NCBI GenBank assembly: GCA_963834965.1
Contig: CAWIEI010000034.1
Span: 1 to 64,000, forward strand
Reading direction: 5' to 3'
Length of the DNA stretch: 64,000 bases
From: Fodinibacter sp963834965
GTDB taxonomy: Bacteria; Actinomycetota; Actinomycetes; Actinomycetales; Dermatophilaceae
The notes under the pieces are model-generated. The model did not search any database, was not told where the DNA came from, and was given only the letters and a program-made list of their open reading frames with translations. The position numbers and the translations under genes were made by a program. Below are positions 37,040 to 44,845 of this stretch, piece after piece. The stretch's first letter is position 1, and each line of letters begins with the position of its first letter.

Positions 37040-37129
37040 CACCCCGTTGTCCACCCACCACAGGCACCCACGCCAGCGACACGCCGAACCAACCGAGCAC
37101 CGCGCGAGCATGCCGGTGAAGATGGTGGC

Positions 37130-37462
37130 GTGCCCCGCATCCCCGACTCGACCAAGTCCTCGCTGCAGCAGCGCCTGACCGCCCGCGCCCGCGAACGCTG
37201 GCCCGCCCTGACCCGCGTCGCCACCCGGTACCGCGCCGGCTTCGCCTACGTCGACGGCGTCCTACCCGACGGCCAAGTACTCCCCCTGTGCCGGCTGCGC
37301 TACGCCGGCTCCGCCCGCATGTGGGGCTTCGCGATCTACCGGGCCAGCCACGACGACTACGAAGACTCCTACCTACCCACCGGATCCATGGGCGGCACCG
37401 CCGAAGACGCCCTCGACACCGCCTGCGGCCTCTACCTTGGCGACCCCACCGCCTGGACCTGA
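37130..37462 (+). CDS. Small IS630 passenger protein, unknown function
   Basis: 110 residues from GTG 37130, opposite in direction to the transposase and ending 2 nt before the right inverted repeat. The protein (KSSLQQRLTARARERWPALT at the start, GFAYVDGVLPDGQVLPLCRL and WGFAIYRASHDDYEDSYLP in the middle) has codon use like a real gene. I do not recognise a domain. Its place wholly inside the element, filling the space to the inverted repeat, argues that it travels with the IS. Confidence 0.6.
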   Translation: MPRIPDSTKSSLQQRLTARARERWPALTRVATRYRAGFAYVDGVLPDGQVLPLCRLRYAGSARMWGFAIYRASHDDYEDSYLPTGSMGGTAEDALDTACGLYLGDPTAWT

Positions 37463-37655
37463 AACCCCCGACGAACTTACGGACGGGACCACTAGCCCCC
37501 GGGTCCGCCAGTGTCGGAGGAGGTCCAACATCTGCGACACCGCGTACCTTAGGGGGGAGGGGGCGCACCAGGTTGACGAGTGCGGTGCGGCATCCCGCGT
37601 GGACGTGCCCACCGGTACCCAGGTGAGTTGAACCGCCCGGTCGGCGTGGGGGTGG

Positions 37656-38408
37656 TCAGGCCTTGGCCACGGCGCCGTCCTGGCGAACGCGGTCGGCACC
37701 CGGTTCGAGGCGGCGCGAGGCGTAGTAGCCGAGCATCGCGGCGGCAGCGACGAACATCTCCGTTGCCCGCTGCACGTAGTAGGTGATTTCGGCCAGCAGG
37801 CCGTCGTGCGGGCCGTGGCTGACCAGGTGGATCACGACGATGAAGATCATCAGACCGACCATCCAGGCCAGGTTCCTCATGACGTTGGGCGGGCCGCCGT
37901 CCAGCAGACCAGGGTCGATCATGTCGACGACCAGGGGGATGAGCACGAGTGCCCCGAAGGCCTCCGCCATGTCTGTGGTGAAGGCGTTGTCCCATCCGGC
38001 CAGGGGGAGGAGGATCCCGAGCGCCGGAACGATGAACGCCCATCGCGGCACCGGGCGCTGCAGCTGGAGGTAGACGACGAGCACTGCCACTCCGATCAGT
38101 GCTTCGTTTAGGGTCACGACCCGTGAGGGCCACGGCGCTTGACGCAGCGCCAGGCCCCCCGCGAACAGGGCAACACCCACGGCGATGGTGATCGGCCACT
38201 GCGCTGCGTGGTCGCGAAGCCGTGGCCGGACCACGTCGATCCACAAGCACACCGCGAGGAGGGTCAGATACGCCTCGCTGTTGCGGGAGAGCGTCACCCC
38301 CACCTTGCCCGGGACGACGTCCTTCATCAGACCGGTGACGCACAGCATCAGGAGTGCGACGAGGACGACGTAGAGGAGCGCCTGCACAGGCCGGGGTACA
38401 CGGAACAC
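37656..38408 (-). CDS. Integral membrane protein of unknown function, copy 1
   Basis: 250 residues with about six or seven hydrophobic helices (for example LLYVVLVALLMLCVTGL, ITIAVGVALFAGGLAL, WMVGLMIFIVVIHLV). Short charged loops include LWIDVVRPRLRDHAAQ, and the tail is basic. No family is recognised. The resemblance of layout to polymerase or ligase accessory membrane proteins is only general. It is divergent from the delta-60 secreted protein, sharing a 318-bp intergenic region, in both copies of the duplication. GTG or ATG 38408 starts the only plausible hydrophobic protein. Confidence 0.7.
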   Translation of the reverse strand: MFRVPRPVQALLYVVLVALLMLCVTGLMKDVVPGKVGVTLSRNSEAYLTLLAVCLWIDVVRPRLRDHAAQWPITIAVGVALFAGGLALRQAPWPSRVVTLNEALIGVAVLVVYLQLQRPVPRWAFIVPALGILLPLAGWDNAFTTDMAEAFGALVLIPLVVDMIDPGLLDGGPPNVMRNLAWMVGLMIFIVVIHLVSHGPHDGLLAEITYYVQRATEMFVAAAAMLGYYASRRLEPGADRVRQDGAVAKA

Positions 38409-38726
38409 CAGGTCACCCTAAGGCCCGGGACTGCCGGACGACCGGTGTGACTGGCCCCAGCACGCTAAGAGCTCGGCAGTGCCGGCCCGGTACAGGTGCG
38501 GGACCGTTCATCGGACAGTCCCACGGATCCCGCAGAGGGCGTGAAGACTGACCGATCGGCCGATGGCTGGTCGCGGAGCGCGCTTCTAGGATGTGCTTCG
38601 TCGACCGGCAGCACCGGTGACGTCCTGCAGGGGACCTGACGATGCGTGACGCGCTCGTTCGATGACTCCTGGCTGACCGTCTCCGTCCATTGGTTGACCG
38701 TCATGACCTTGGAGGAGCGGGTGGGT
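38409..38726. other. Divergent intergenic region of the duplication, copy 1
   Basis: 318 bases between divergent genes with no coding signal. It must hold both promoters. TCTAGGATGTG near 38585 contains a possible -10 (TAGGAT) for the plus-strand gene. GACCGATCGGCCGATGGC near 38549 is a small palindromic region. The identical sequence is at 41582-41899. Confidence 0.5.
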
Positions 38727-40718
38727 ATGAAGCGGTTGGTTGCTGTGGTGGCGGCGGCGGTTGTGGGTGTGGTTGGTGGGGTGTTGGTGGCGCCGTTGGG
38801 TGCTGTGGCGGCTCAGGACTCGGTGAATCCGCCGGTGGTGGGGGCGATGCCGAGTGAGGTTCCGTCGGCGGTGACGCCGGCGGTGACGGGTGACAACGTC
38901 CAGTCGATCGCTGCGGTGGGGTCGCGGATGGTGATCGGAGGTCCGTTCACGGCGGTTGCTGGGGTGGCTCGGGACTCGTTGGCGGCGTTCGACGCGGTGT
39001 CGGGGGCTTTGTCGTCGGGGTTCGCGCCGACGGTGGACGGTACGGTGTTGTCGGTGTTGCCGGGGCCTGTGGCGGACACGGTGTACGTGGGTGGGAAGTT
39101 CACGGCGATCAACGGCACGCTGGTGAAGAACCTGGCGTTGTTGAGCACGGTGAACGGGAGCCTGGTTCCGGGTTTCAAGGTCCCGAAGATCAACGGGCAG
39201 GTCAATGACCTGGAGCTGTACAAGGGTCGGTTGTTCGTGGCGGGGGTGTTCACCAAGGTCGGCAGTGTCGCCCGTGGTGGGTTGGCGACGTTCAATGCCG
39301 TCACGGGTGCGGCGGACCCGTTCATGGGTGTGACGTTGACCGAGCGGCACAACAACTCGGGCACGGGTGCGACCGCGCCGGTCGGTGCGACCGCGATCGA
39401 CGTGTCGGCGGACGGGTCGAGGCTGGTGGTGATCGGCAACTTCCGCAAGGCGGACGGGCTGGACCGGGTGCAGGTGGCGTTGGTGAACCTCACTGGTGCC
39501 ACGGCGGCGGTGCAGGCGGACTGGCGCACGTCGCGTTACTACCCGTTGTGTTTCAGCAACGCGTTCGACTCGTACATGCGTGGGGTGTCGTTCTCCCCGG
39601 ACGGGTCGTACTTCGTGGTGACCGCGACCGGTGGGCCGAACCCCGGCACGCTGTGTGACGCGGCGTCGCGGTTCGAGACCGGTGGGTCCGGCCAGGAGGT
39701 GCAGCCGACCTGGGTGGTCGAGGCCGGTGGGGACACCCTGTGGGCGGTGACGATCACCTCGAGCGCGGTGTTCGTCGGTGGTCACCAGCGGTGGATGAAC
39801 AACCCGCTCGGCAGGGACAACGCCCGCTCTGGTGCGGTGGCGCGACCGGGTCTGGTGGCGCTGGACCCGGTCAGTGGTCGGCCGTTGTCGTGGAACCCGG
39901 GGCGTAACCCTCGTGGGGTCGCGGTGTTCTCCATGCTGGCGACCGAGCAGGGTCTGTGGATCACGTACAACACCGACTGGATCGGCAAGCGCCAGTACAA
40001 GCGTCAAAAGCTGGCGTTCTTCCCCTACCAGGGGGGGACCACGCTGGCCCCCACGACCACGGCCTCGCTGCCCACGCAGGTGTTCGTCGCTCGCAGCGTC
40101 CCGGGCCAGCCGACCGGCCTGACGGTGTCGAACTTCAACGGGACGACCGCGAGCACCCCGCTGCCGGTCGCGTCCGGGATCGACTGGACCACTGTGCGCG
40201 GCGCGTTCGCCGTCGGTGACCAGATCTACTACGGCAAGAGCGACGCCACGTTCTGGCGGGCACCGTTGTCCGGTTCGAGCATCGGGACCTCGACCAAGGT
40301 CGACCCCTACCACGACCCCAAGTGGATGAACGTGTCCACCGGGTCCGGTACGACCACCTTCGACGGCGCGACCCCGACGTTCTACAGCCAGCTCGGCAAC
40401 GTCGGTGGGATGTTCTACGACAAGGGCCGCCTCTACTACAACCAGGTCGGGTCTCCCACGCTGAGCTGGCTCTGGTTCTCCCCGGACAGCGGGATCGTCG
40501 ACGGGGTCTCCTTCACCGCGGCGAGCAGCGTCAGCTTCGCCAACACCTCCGGGATGTTCGCCGCCGGCGGCAAGCTGTACTTCGTCGACCGCACCACCGG
40601 AGCCCTCAACCGGGCCGACTTCACCAACGGTGCCGTCACCGGCACCCCGACCCTGGTCAGCGACCCCTCCACCGGCGGCCCCGACTGGCGAGGACCCGCA
40701 CTCTTCGCGCATAGCTGA
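38727..40718 (+). CDS. Secreted delta-60 repeat protein, PKD-less short copy
   Basis: 663 residues. A signal peptide (AAAVVGVVGGVLVAPLGAVA) precedes beta-propeller-like delta-60 (DUF5122) repeats: VVIGGPFTAVAGVARDSLAAF, VYVGGKFTAINGTLVKNLAL and LFVAGVFTKVGSVARGGLAT. The end reads LFAHS-stop where copy 2 continues into a PKD domain, so this copy lacks the C-terminal 290 residues. ATG 38727 has GGAGGAG 9 nt upstream. The first 1.2 kb uses many G- and T-ending codons (GTG, GTT, TTG, GGT), unlike the last 0.7 kb and the rest of the window. It is probably an extracellular glycan-associated or adhesion protein (inference). Confidence 0.78.
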   Translation: MKRLVAVVAAAVVGVVGGVLVAPLGAVAAQDSVNPPVVGAMPSEVPSAVTPAVTGDNVQSIAAVGSRMVIGGPFTAVAGVARDSLAAFDAVSGALSSGFAPTVDGTVLSVLPGPVADTVYVGGKFTAINGTLVKNLALLSTVNGSLVPGFKVPKINGQVNDLELYKGRLFVAGVFTKVGSVARGGLATFNAVTGAADPFMGVTLTERHNNSGTGATAPVGATAIDVSADGSRLVVIGNFRKADGLDRVQVALVNLTGATAAVQADWRTSRYYPLCFSNAFDSYMRGVSFSPDGSYFVVTATGGPNPGTLCDAASRFETGGSGQEVQPTWVVEAGGDTLWAVTITSSAVFVGGHQRWMNNPLGRDNARSGAVARPGLVALDPVSGRPLSWNPGRNPRGVAVFSMLATEQGLWITYNTDWIGKRQYKRQKLAFFPYQGGTTLAPTTTASLPTQVFVARSVPGQPTGLTVSNFNGTTASTPLPVASGIDWTTVRGAFAVGDQIYYGKSDATFWRAPLSGSSIGTSTKVDPYHDPKWMNVSTGSGTTTFDGATPTFYSQLGNVGGMFYDKGRLYYNQVGSPTLSWLWFSPDSGIVDGVSFTAASSVSFANTSGMFAAGGKLYFVDRTTGALNRADFTNGAVTGTPTLVSDPSTGGPDWRGPALFAHS

Positions 40719-40728
40719 GACTGCTGTA

Positions 40729-40768
40729 GGTGGGGCTCTGAGTCGGTCAGCGGCTCACGAGCCCCACC
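40729..40768 (+). terminator. Hairpin terminator in the segment between duplication copies
   Basis: GGTGGGGCTC (40729-40738) and GAGCCCCACC (40759-40768) form a perfect 10-bp stem 10 nt after the stop of the short delta-60 gene. It lies in the unique 99-bp linker (40710-40808), so it belongs to the short-gene version only. Confidence 0.65.
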
Positions 40769-40828
40769 AGGTGCTGGGGCCTGCTGGTGTGTTCGACGGC
40801 GGGAGGGACCCGGTCGGCGTGGGGGTGG

Positions 40829-41581
40829 TCAGGCCTTGGCCACGGCGCCGTCCTGGCGAACGCGGTCGGCACCCGGTTCGAGGCGGCGCGAGGCGTAGTA
40901 GCCGAGCATCGCGGCGGCAGCGACGAACATCTCCGTTGCCCGCTGCACGTAGTAGGTGATTTCGGCCAGCAGGCCGTCGTGCGGGCCGTGGCTGACCAGG
41001 TGGATCACGACGATGAAGATCATCAGACCGACCATCCAGGCCAGGTTCCTCATGACGTTGGGCGGGCCGCCGTCCAGCAGACCAGGGTCGATCATGTCGA
41101 CGACCAGGGGGATGAGCACGAGTGCCCCGAAGGCCTCCGCCATGTCTGTGGTGAAGGCGTTGTCCCATCCGGCCAGGGGGAGGAGGATCCCGAGCGCCGG
41201 AACGATGAACGCCCATCGCGGCACCGGGCGCTGCAGCTGGAGGTAGACGACGAGCACTGCCACTCCGATCAGTGCTTCGTTTAGGGTCACGACCCGTGAG
41301 GGCCACGGCGCTTGACGCAGCGCCAGGCCCCCCGCGAACAGGGCAACACCCACGGCGATGGTGATCGGCCACTGCGCTGCGTGGTCGCGAAGCCGTGGCC
41401 GGACCACGTCGATCCACAAGCACACCGCGAGGAGGGTCAGATACGCCTCGCTGTTGCGGGAGAGCGTCACCCCCACCTTGCCCGGGACGACGTCCTTCAT
41501 CAGACCGGTGACGCACAGCATCAGGAGTGCGACGAGGACGACGTAGAGGAGCGCCTGCACAGGCCGGGGTACACGGAACAC
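40829..41581 (-). CDS. Integral membrane protein of unknown function, copy 2
   Basis: Identical 250-residue product to the gene at 37656-38408. Here it lies between the linker terminator of the short delta-60 gene (convergent) and the full-length delta-60/PKD gene (divergent). Confidence 0.7.
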   Translation of the reverse strand: MFRVPRPVQALLYVVLVALLMLCVTGLMKDVVPGKVGVTLSRNSEAYLTLLAVCLWIDVVRPRLRDHAAQWPITIAVGVALFAGGLALRQAPWPSRVVTLNEALIGVAVLVVYLQLQRPVPRWAFIVPALGILLPLAGWDNAFTTDMAEAFGALVLIPLVVDMIDPGLLDGGPPNVMRNLAWMVGLMIFIVVIHLVSHGPHDGLLAEITYYVQRATEMFVAAAAMLGYYASRRLEPGADRVRQDGAVAKA

Positions 41582-41899
41582 CAGGTCACCCTAAGGCCCG
41601 GGACTGCCGGACGACCGGTGTGACTGGCCCCAGCACGCTAAGAGCTCGGCAGTGCCGGCCCGGTACAGGTGCGGGACCGTTCATCGGACAGTCCCACGGA
41701 TCCCGCAGAGGGCGTGAAGACTGACCGATCGGCCGATGGCTGGTCGCGGAGCGCGCTTCTAGGATGTGCTTCGTCGACCGGCAGCACCGGTGACGTCCTG
41801 CAGGGGACCTGACGATGCGTGACGCGCTCGTTCGATGACTCCTGGCTGACCGTCTCCGTCCATTGGTTGACCGTCATGACCTTGGAGGAGCGGGTGGGT
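41582..41899. other. Divergent intergenic region of the duplication, copy 2
   Basis: The same 318 bases as 38409-38726. No gene seen; it must drive both the membrane-protein gene and the full-length delta-60/PKD gene. Confidence 0.5.
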
Positions 41900-44764
41900 A
41901 TGAAGCGGTTGGTTGCTGTGGTGGCGGCGGCGGTTGTGGGTGTGGTTGGTGGGGTGTTGGTGGCGCCGTTGGGTGCTGTGGCGGCTCAGGACTCGGTGAA
42001 TCCGCCGGTGGTGGGGGCGATGCCGAGTGAGGTTCCGTCGGCGGTGACGCCGGCGGTGACGGGTGACAACGTCCAGTCGATCGCTGCGGTGGGGTCGCGG
42101 ATGGTGATCGGAGGTCCGTTCACGGCGGTTGCTGGGGTGGCTCGGGACTCGTTGGCGGCGTTCGACGCGGTGTCGGGGGCTTTGTCGTCGGGGTTCGCGC
42201 CGACGGTGGACGGTACGGTGTTGTCGGTGTTGCCGGGGCCTGTGGCGGACACGGTGTACGTGGGTGGGAAGTTCACGGCGATCAACGGCACGCTGGTGAA
42301 GAACCTGGCGTTGTTGAGCACGGTGAACGGGAGCCTGGTTCCGGGTTTCAAGGTCCCGAAGATCAACGGGCAGGTCAATGACCTGGAGCTGTACAAGGGT
42401 CGGTTGTTCGTGGCGGGGGTGTTCACCAAGGTCGGCAGTGTCGCCCGTGGTGGGTTGGCGACGTTCAATGCCGTCACGGGTGCGGCGGACCCGTTCATGG
42501 GTGTGACGTTGACCGAGCGGCACAACAACTCGGGCACGGGTGCGACCGCGCCGGTCGGTGCGACCGCGATCGACGTGTCGGCGGACGGGTCGAGGCTGGT
42601 GGTGATCGGCAACTTCCGCAAGGCGGACGGGCTGGACCGGGTGCAGGTGGCGTTGGTGAACCTCACTGGTGCCACGGCGGCGGTGCAGGCGGACTGGCGC
42701 ACGTCGCGTTACTACCCGTTGTGTTTCAGCAACGCGTTCGACTCGTACATGCGTGGGGTGTCGTTCTCCCCGGACGGGTCGTACTTCGTGGTGACCGCGA
42801 CCGGTGGGCCGAACCCCGGCACGCTGTGTGACGCGGCGTCGCGGTTCGAGACCGGTGGGTCCGGCCAGGAGGTGCAGCCGACCTGGGTGGTCGAGGCCGG
42901 TGGGGACACCCTGTGGGCGGTGACGATCACCTCGAGCGCGGTGTTCGTCGGTGGTCACCAGCGGTGGATGAACAACCCGCTCGGCAGGGACAACGCCCGC
43001 TCTGGTGCGGTGGCGCGACCGGGTCTGGTGGCGCTGGACCCGGTCAGTGGTCGGCCGTTGTCGTGGAACCCGGGGCGTAACCCTCGTGGGGTCGCGGTGT
43101 TCTCCATGCTGGCGACCGAGCAGGGTCTGTGGATCACGTACAACACCGACTGGATCGGCAAGCGCCAGTACAAGCGTCAAAAGCTGGCGTTCTTCCCCTA
43201 CCAGGGGGGGACCACGCTGGCCCCCACGACCACGGCCTCGCTGCCCACGCAGGTGTTCGTCGCTCGCAGCGTCCCGGGCCAGCCGACCGGCCTGACGGTG
43301 TCGAACTTCAACGGGACGACCGCGAGCACCCCGCTGCCGGTCGCGTCCGGGATCGACTGGACCACTGTGCGCGGCGCGTTCGCCGTCGGTGACCAGATCT
43401 ACTACGGCAAGAGCGACGCCACGTTCTGGCGGGCACCGTTGTCCGGTTCGAGCATCGGGACCTCGACCAAGGTCGACCCCTACCACGACCCCAAGTGGAT
43501 GAACGTGTCCACCGGGTCCGGTACGACCACCTTCGACGGCGCGACCCCGACGTTCTACAGCCAGCTCGGCAACGTCGGTGGGATGTTCTACGACAAGGGC
43601 CGCCTCTACTACAACCAGGTCGGGTCTCCCACGCTGAGCTGGCTCTGGTTCTCCCCGGACAGCGGGATCGTCGACGGGGTCTCCTTCACCGCGGCGAGCA
43701 GCGTCAGCTTCGCCAACACCTCCGGGATGTTCGCCGCCGGCGGCAAGCTGTACTTCGTCGACCGCACCACCGGAGCCCTCAACCGGGCCGACTTCACCAA
43801 CGGTGCCGTCACCGGCACCCCGACCCTGGTCAGCGACCCCTCCACCGGCGGCCCCGACTGGCGAGGACCCGCACTCTTCGCGTACAGCCTGCCGCCGAAC
43901 CAGTCGCCGACCGCCTCGTTCACAGCGATCTGCTCCGGCCTGGACTGCCAGTTCGACGCCTCGGCCTCCTCCGACCCCGACGGCACGGTGGCCGAGTACC
44001 TCTGGGACTTCGGTGACGGGGAGAACGGCGGCGGTGCCACGCCGACGCACGCGTACTCCGCTGCGGGCCGGTACACGGTGACCCTCACCGTCCGGGACAA
44101 CCAGCAAGGGGAGGGTTCCTCAAGCGACACCGTCGAACCCATTGTCGCCGAGCCCGGGGTCGGCTTCATCGGAGTCGACCGGACCTCTGCTGCCAAGAGT
44201 GTGACGAAGGCCGTCACACCGCCCGCGACGACGCAGGTCGGTGACACCATGCTGATGTACTACGTCGGCAACACCTCGGTGCCGCCCACCCCGGACGGCT
44301 GGACGGTGGAGGCCCGCGTCGACAACGGGACCACATTCAGCACGACGATCTGGAGCCGGGTGGCGACGGCGGACGACCTCGGCCGGGCCATCACGCTCAC
44401 CCAGTCGTCCGCGCAGAAGGCCACGGTCACCCTCGCGACCTACCGCGGGTTCTCGTCGGTCGCATCAGTGACGTCGGCGGCGGACACCAGTGTCGCGGTG
44501 CATGCGACGCCCGAGACGCAGGCGCAGTCCGGTGATTACGTGGTGCTCCTGTGGACGGACAAGTCGAGCTCGACGACGGACTGGACGGCCCCGGAAGGGC
44601 TGCTCGTGCGGGACGAGGCGATCGCGTCTGGCAACGGGCGCGTGACCTCGCTCCTCGCCGACGCGGACGCCCCCCAGTCCGCCGGTACGTACCCGAGCAA
44701 AGTCGCGACGACCGACGCCCCCTCCGGGCGAGCGCTGTCGTTCAGCATCGTGCTGCGCCCGTGA
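41900..44764 (+). CDS. Secreted delta-60 / PKD-domain protein, full length
   Basis: 954 residues, identical to the short copy through residue 661. It then adds a PKD domain (about 665-755: DASASSDPDGTVAEYLWDFG, then GRYTVTLTVRD) and a C-terminal beta-rich domain of about 190 residues (GDTMLMYYVGNTSVPPTPDG to RALSFSIVLRP) like those on secreted actinobacterial hydrolases. PKD domains bind polysaccharide or protein. It probably sits outside the cell and holds or organises the polysaccharide (inference). The start and ribosome-binding site are the same as copy 1. The PKD and C-terminal part has normal GC-rich codon use. Confidence 0.82.
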   Translation: MKRLVAVVAAAVVGVVGGVLVAPLGAVAAQDSVNPPVVGAMPSEVPSAVTPAVTGDNVQSIAAVGSRMVIGGPFTAVAGVARDSLAAFDAVSGALSSGFAPTVDGTVLSVLPGPVADTVYVGGKFTAINGTLVKNLALLSTVNGSLVPGFKVPKINGQVNDLELYKGRLFVAGVFTKVGSVARGGLATFNAVTGAADPFMGVTLTERHNNSGTGATAPVGATAIDVSADGSRLVVIGNFRKADGLDRVQVALVNLTGATAAVQADWRTSRYYPLCFSNAFDSYMRGVSFSPDGSYFVVTATGGPNPGTLCDAASRFETGGSGQEVQPTWVVEAGGDTLWAVTITSSAVFVGGHQRWMNNPLGRDNARSGAVARPGLVALDPVSGRPLSWNPGRNPRGVAVFSMLATEQGLWITYNTDWIGKRQYKRQKLAFFPYQGGTTLAPTTTASLPTQVFVARSVPGQPTGLTVSNFNGTTASTPLPVASGIDWTTVRGAFAVGDQIYYGKSDATFWRAPLSGSSIGTSTKVDPYHDPKWMNVSTGSGTTTFDGATPTFYSQLGNVGGMFYDKGRLYYNQVGSPTLSWLWFSPDSGIVDGVSFTAASSVSFANTSGMFAAGGKLYFVDRTTGALNRADFTNGAVTGTPTLVSDPSTGGPDWRGPALFAYSLPPNQSPTASFTAICSGLDCQFDASASSDPDGTVAEYLWDFGDGENGGGATPTHAYSAAGRYTVTLTVRDNQQGEGSSSDTVEPIVAEPGVGFIGVDRTSAAKSVTKAVTPPATTQVGDTMLMYYVGNTSVPPTPDGWTVEARVDNGTTFSTTIWSRVATADDLGRAITLTQSSAQKATVTLATYRGFSSVASVTSAADTSVAVHATPETQAQSGDYVVLLWTDKSSSTTDWTAPEGLLVRDEAIASGNGRVTSLLADADAPQSAGTYPSKVATTDAPSGRALSFSIVLRP

Positions 44765-44784
44765 GGGGCGACCTTCCTCTGCTC

Positions 44785-44790
44785 TAGAAT
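44785..44790 (+). promoter_or_regulatory. Possible -10 box before the cysC-like gene
   Basis: TAGAAT at 44785-44790 lies 55 nt before the start, followed by a small CGGGT-TGC-ACCCG hairpin near 44804-44816. A -35 is not clear. Confidence 0.3.
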
Positions 44791-44845
44791 CGGCCCGGCG
44801 TCATCGGGTTGCACCCGAACGTTTCCACGCGGCGGAATCCCACTC

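Larger units (their letters stand above)
35884..37494. mobile_element. IS630-family insertion sequence with TA target duplication
   Basis: The element spans 35886-37492 (1,607 bp). Its 29-bp imperfect terminal repeats (35886-35914 and 37464-37492) share 25 positions, and TA flanks both ends (35884-35885, 37493-37494), the target duplication typical of IS630. It carries a frameshifted transposase on the minus strand and a small passenger gene on the plus strand. Confidence 0.85.
37636..40709. repeat. Copy 1 of a 3,074-bp near-tandem duplication
   Basis: 37636-40709 matches 40809-43882 at a constant offset of 3,173 bp, identical wherever I compared, with identical predicted proteins. It contains the membrane-protein gene (minus), the shared 318-bp intergenic region and most of the delta-60 protein gene (plus). 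A unique 99-bp segment separates the two copies. Confidence 0.93.
40809..43882. repeat. Copy 2 of the 3,074-bp near-tandem duplication
   Basis: Homology begins at CCCGG (37636/40809) and ends at TTCGCG (40709/43882). Beyond the right edge copy 1 has CATAGCTGA and copy 2 has TACAGCCTG, so the border lies inside the delta-60 gene. Confidence 0.93.

Noticed and set aside
38586..44107. Long minus-strand open frames opposite the delta-60 genes (38586-40712 and 41759-44107)
   Set aside because: Arg/His/Pro-rich products mirror the G- and T-ending codons of the plus-strand gene; they are also duplicated with it and have no signal or domain.
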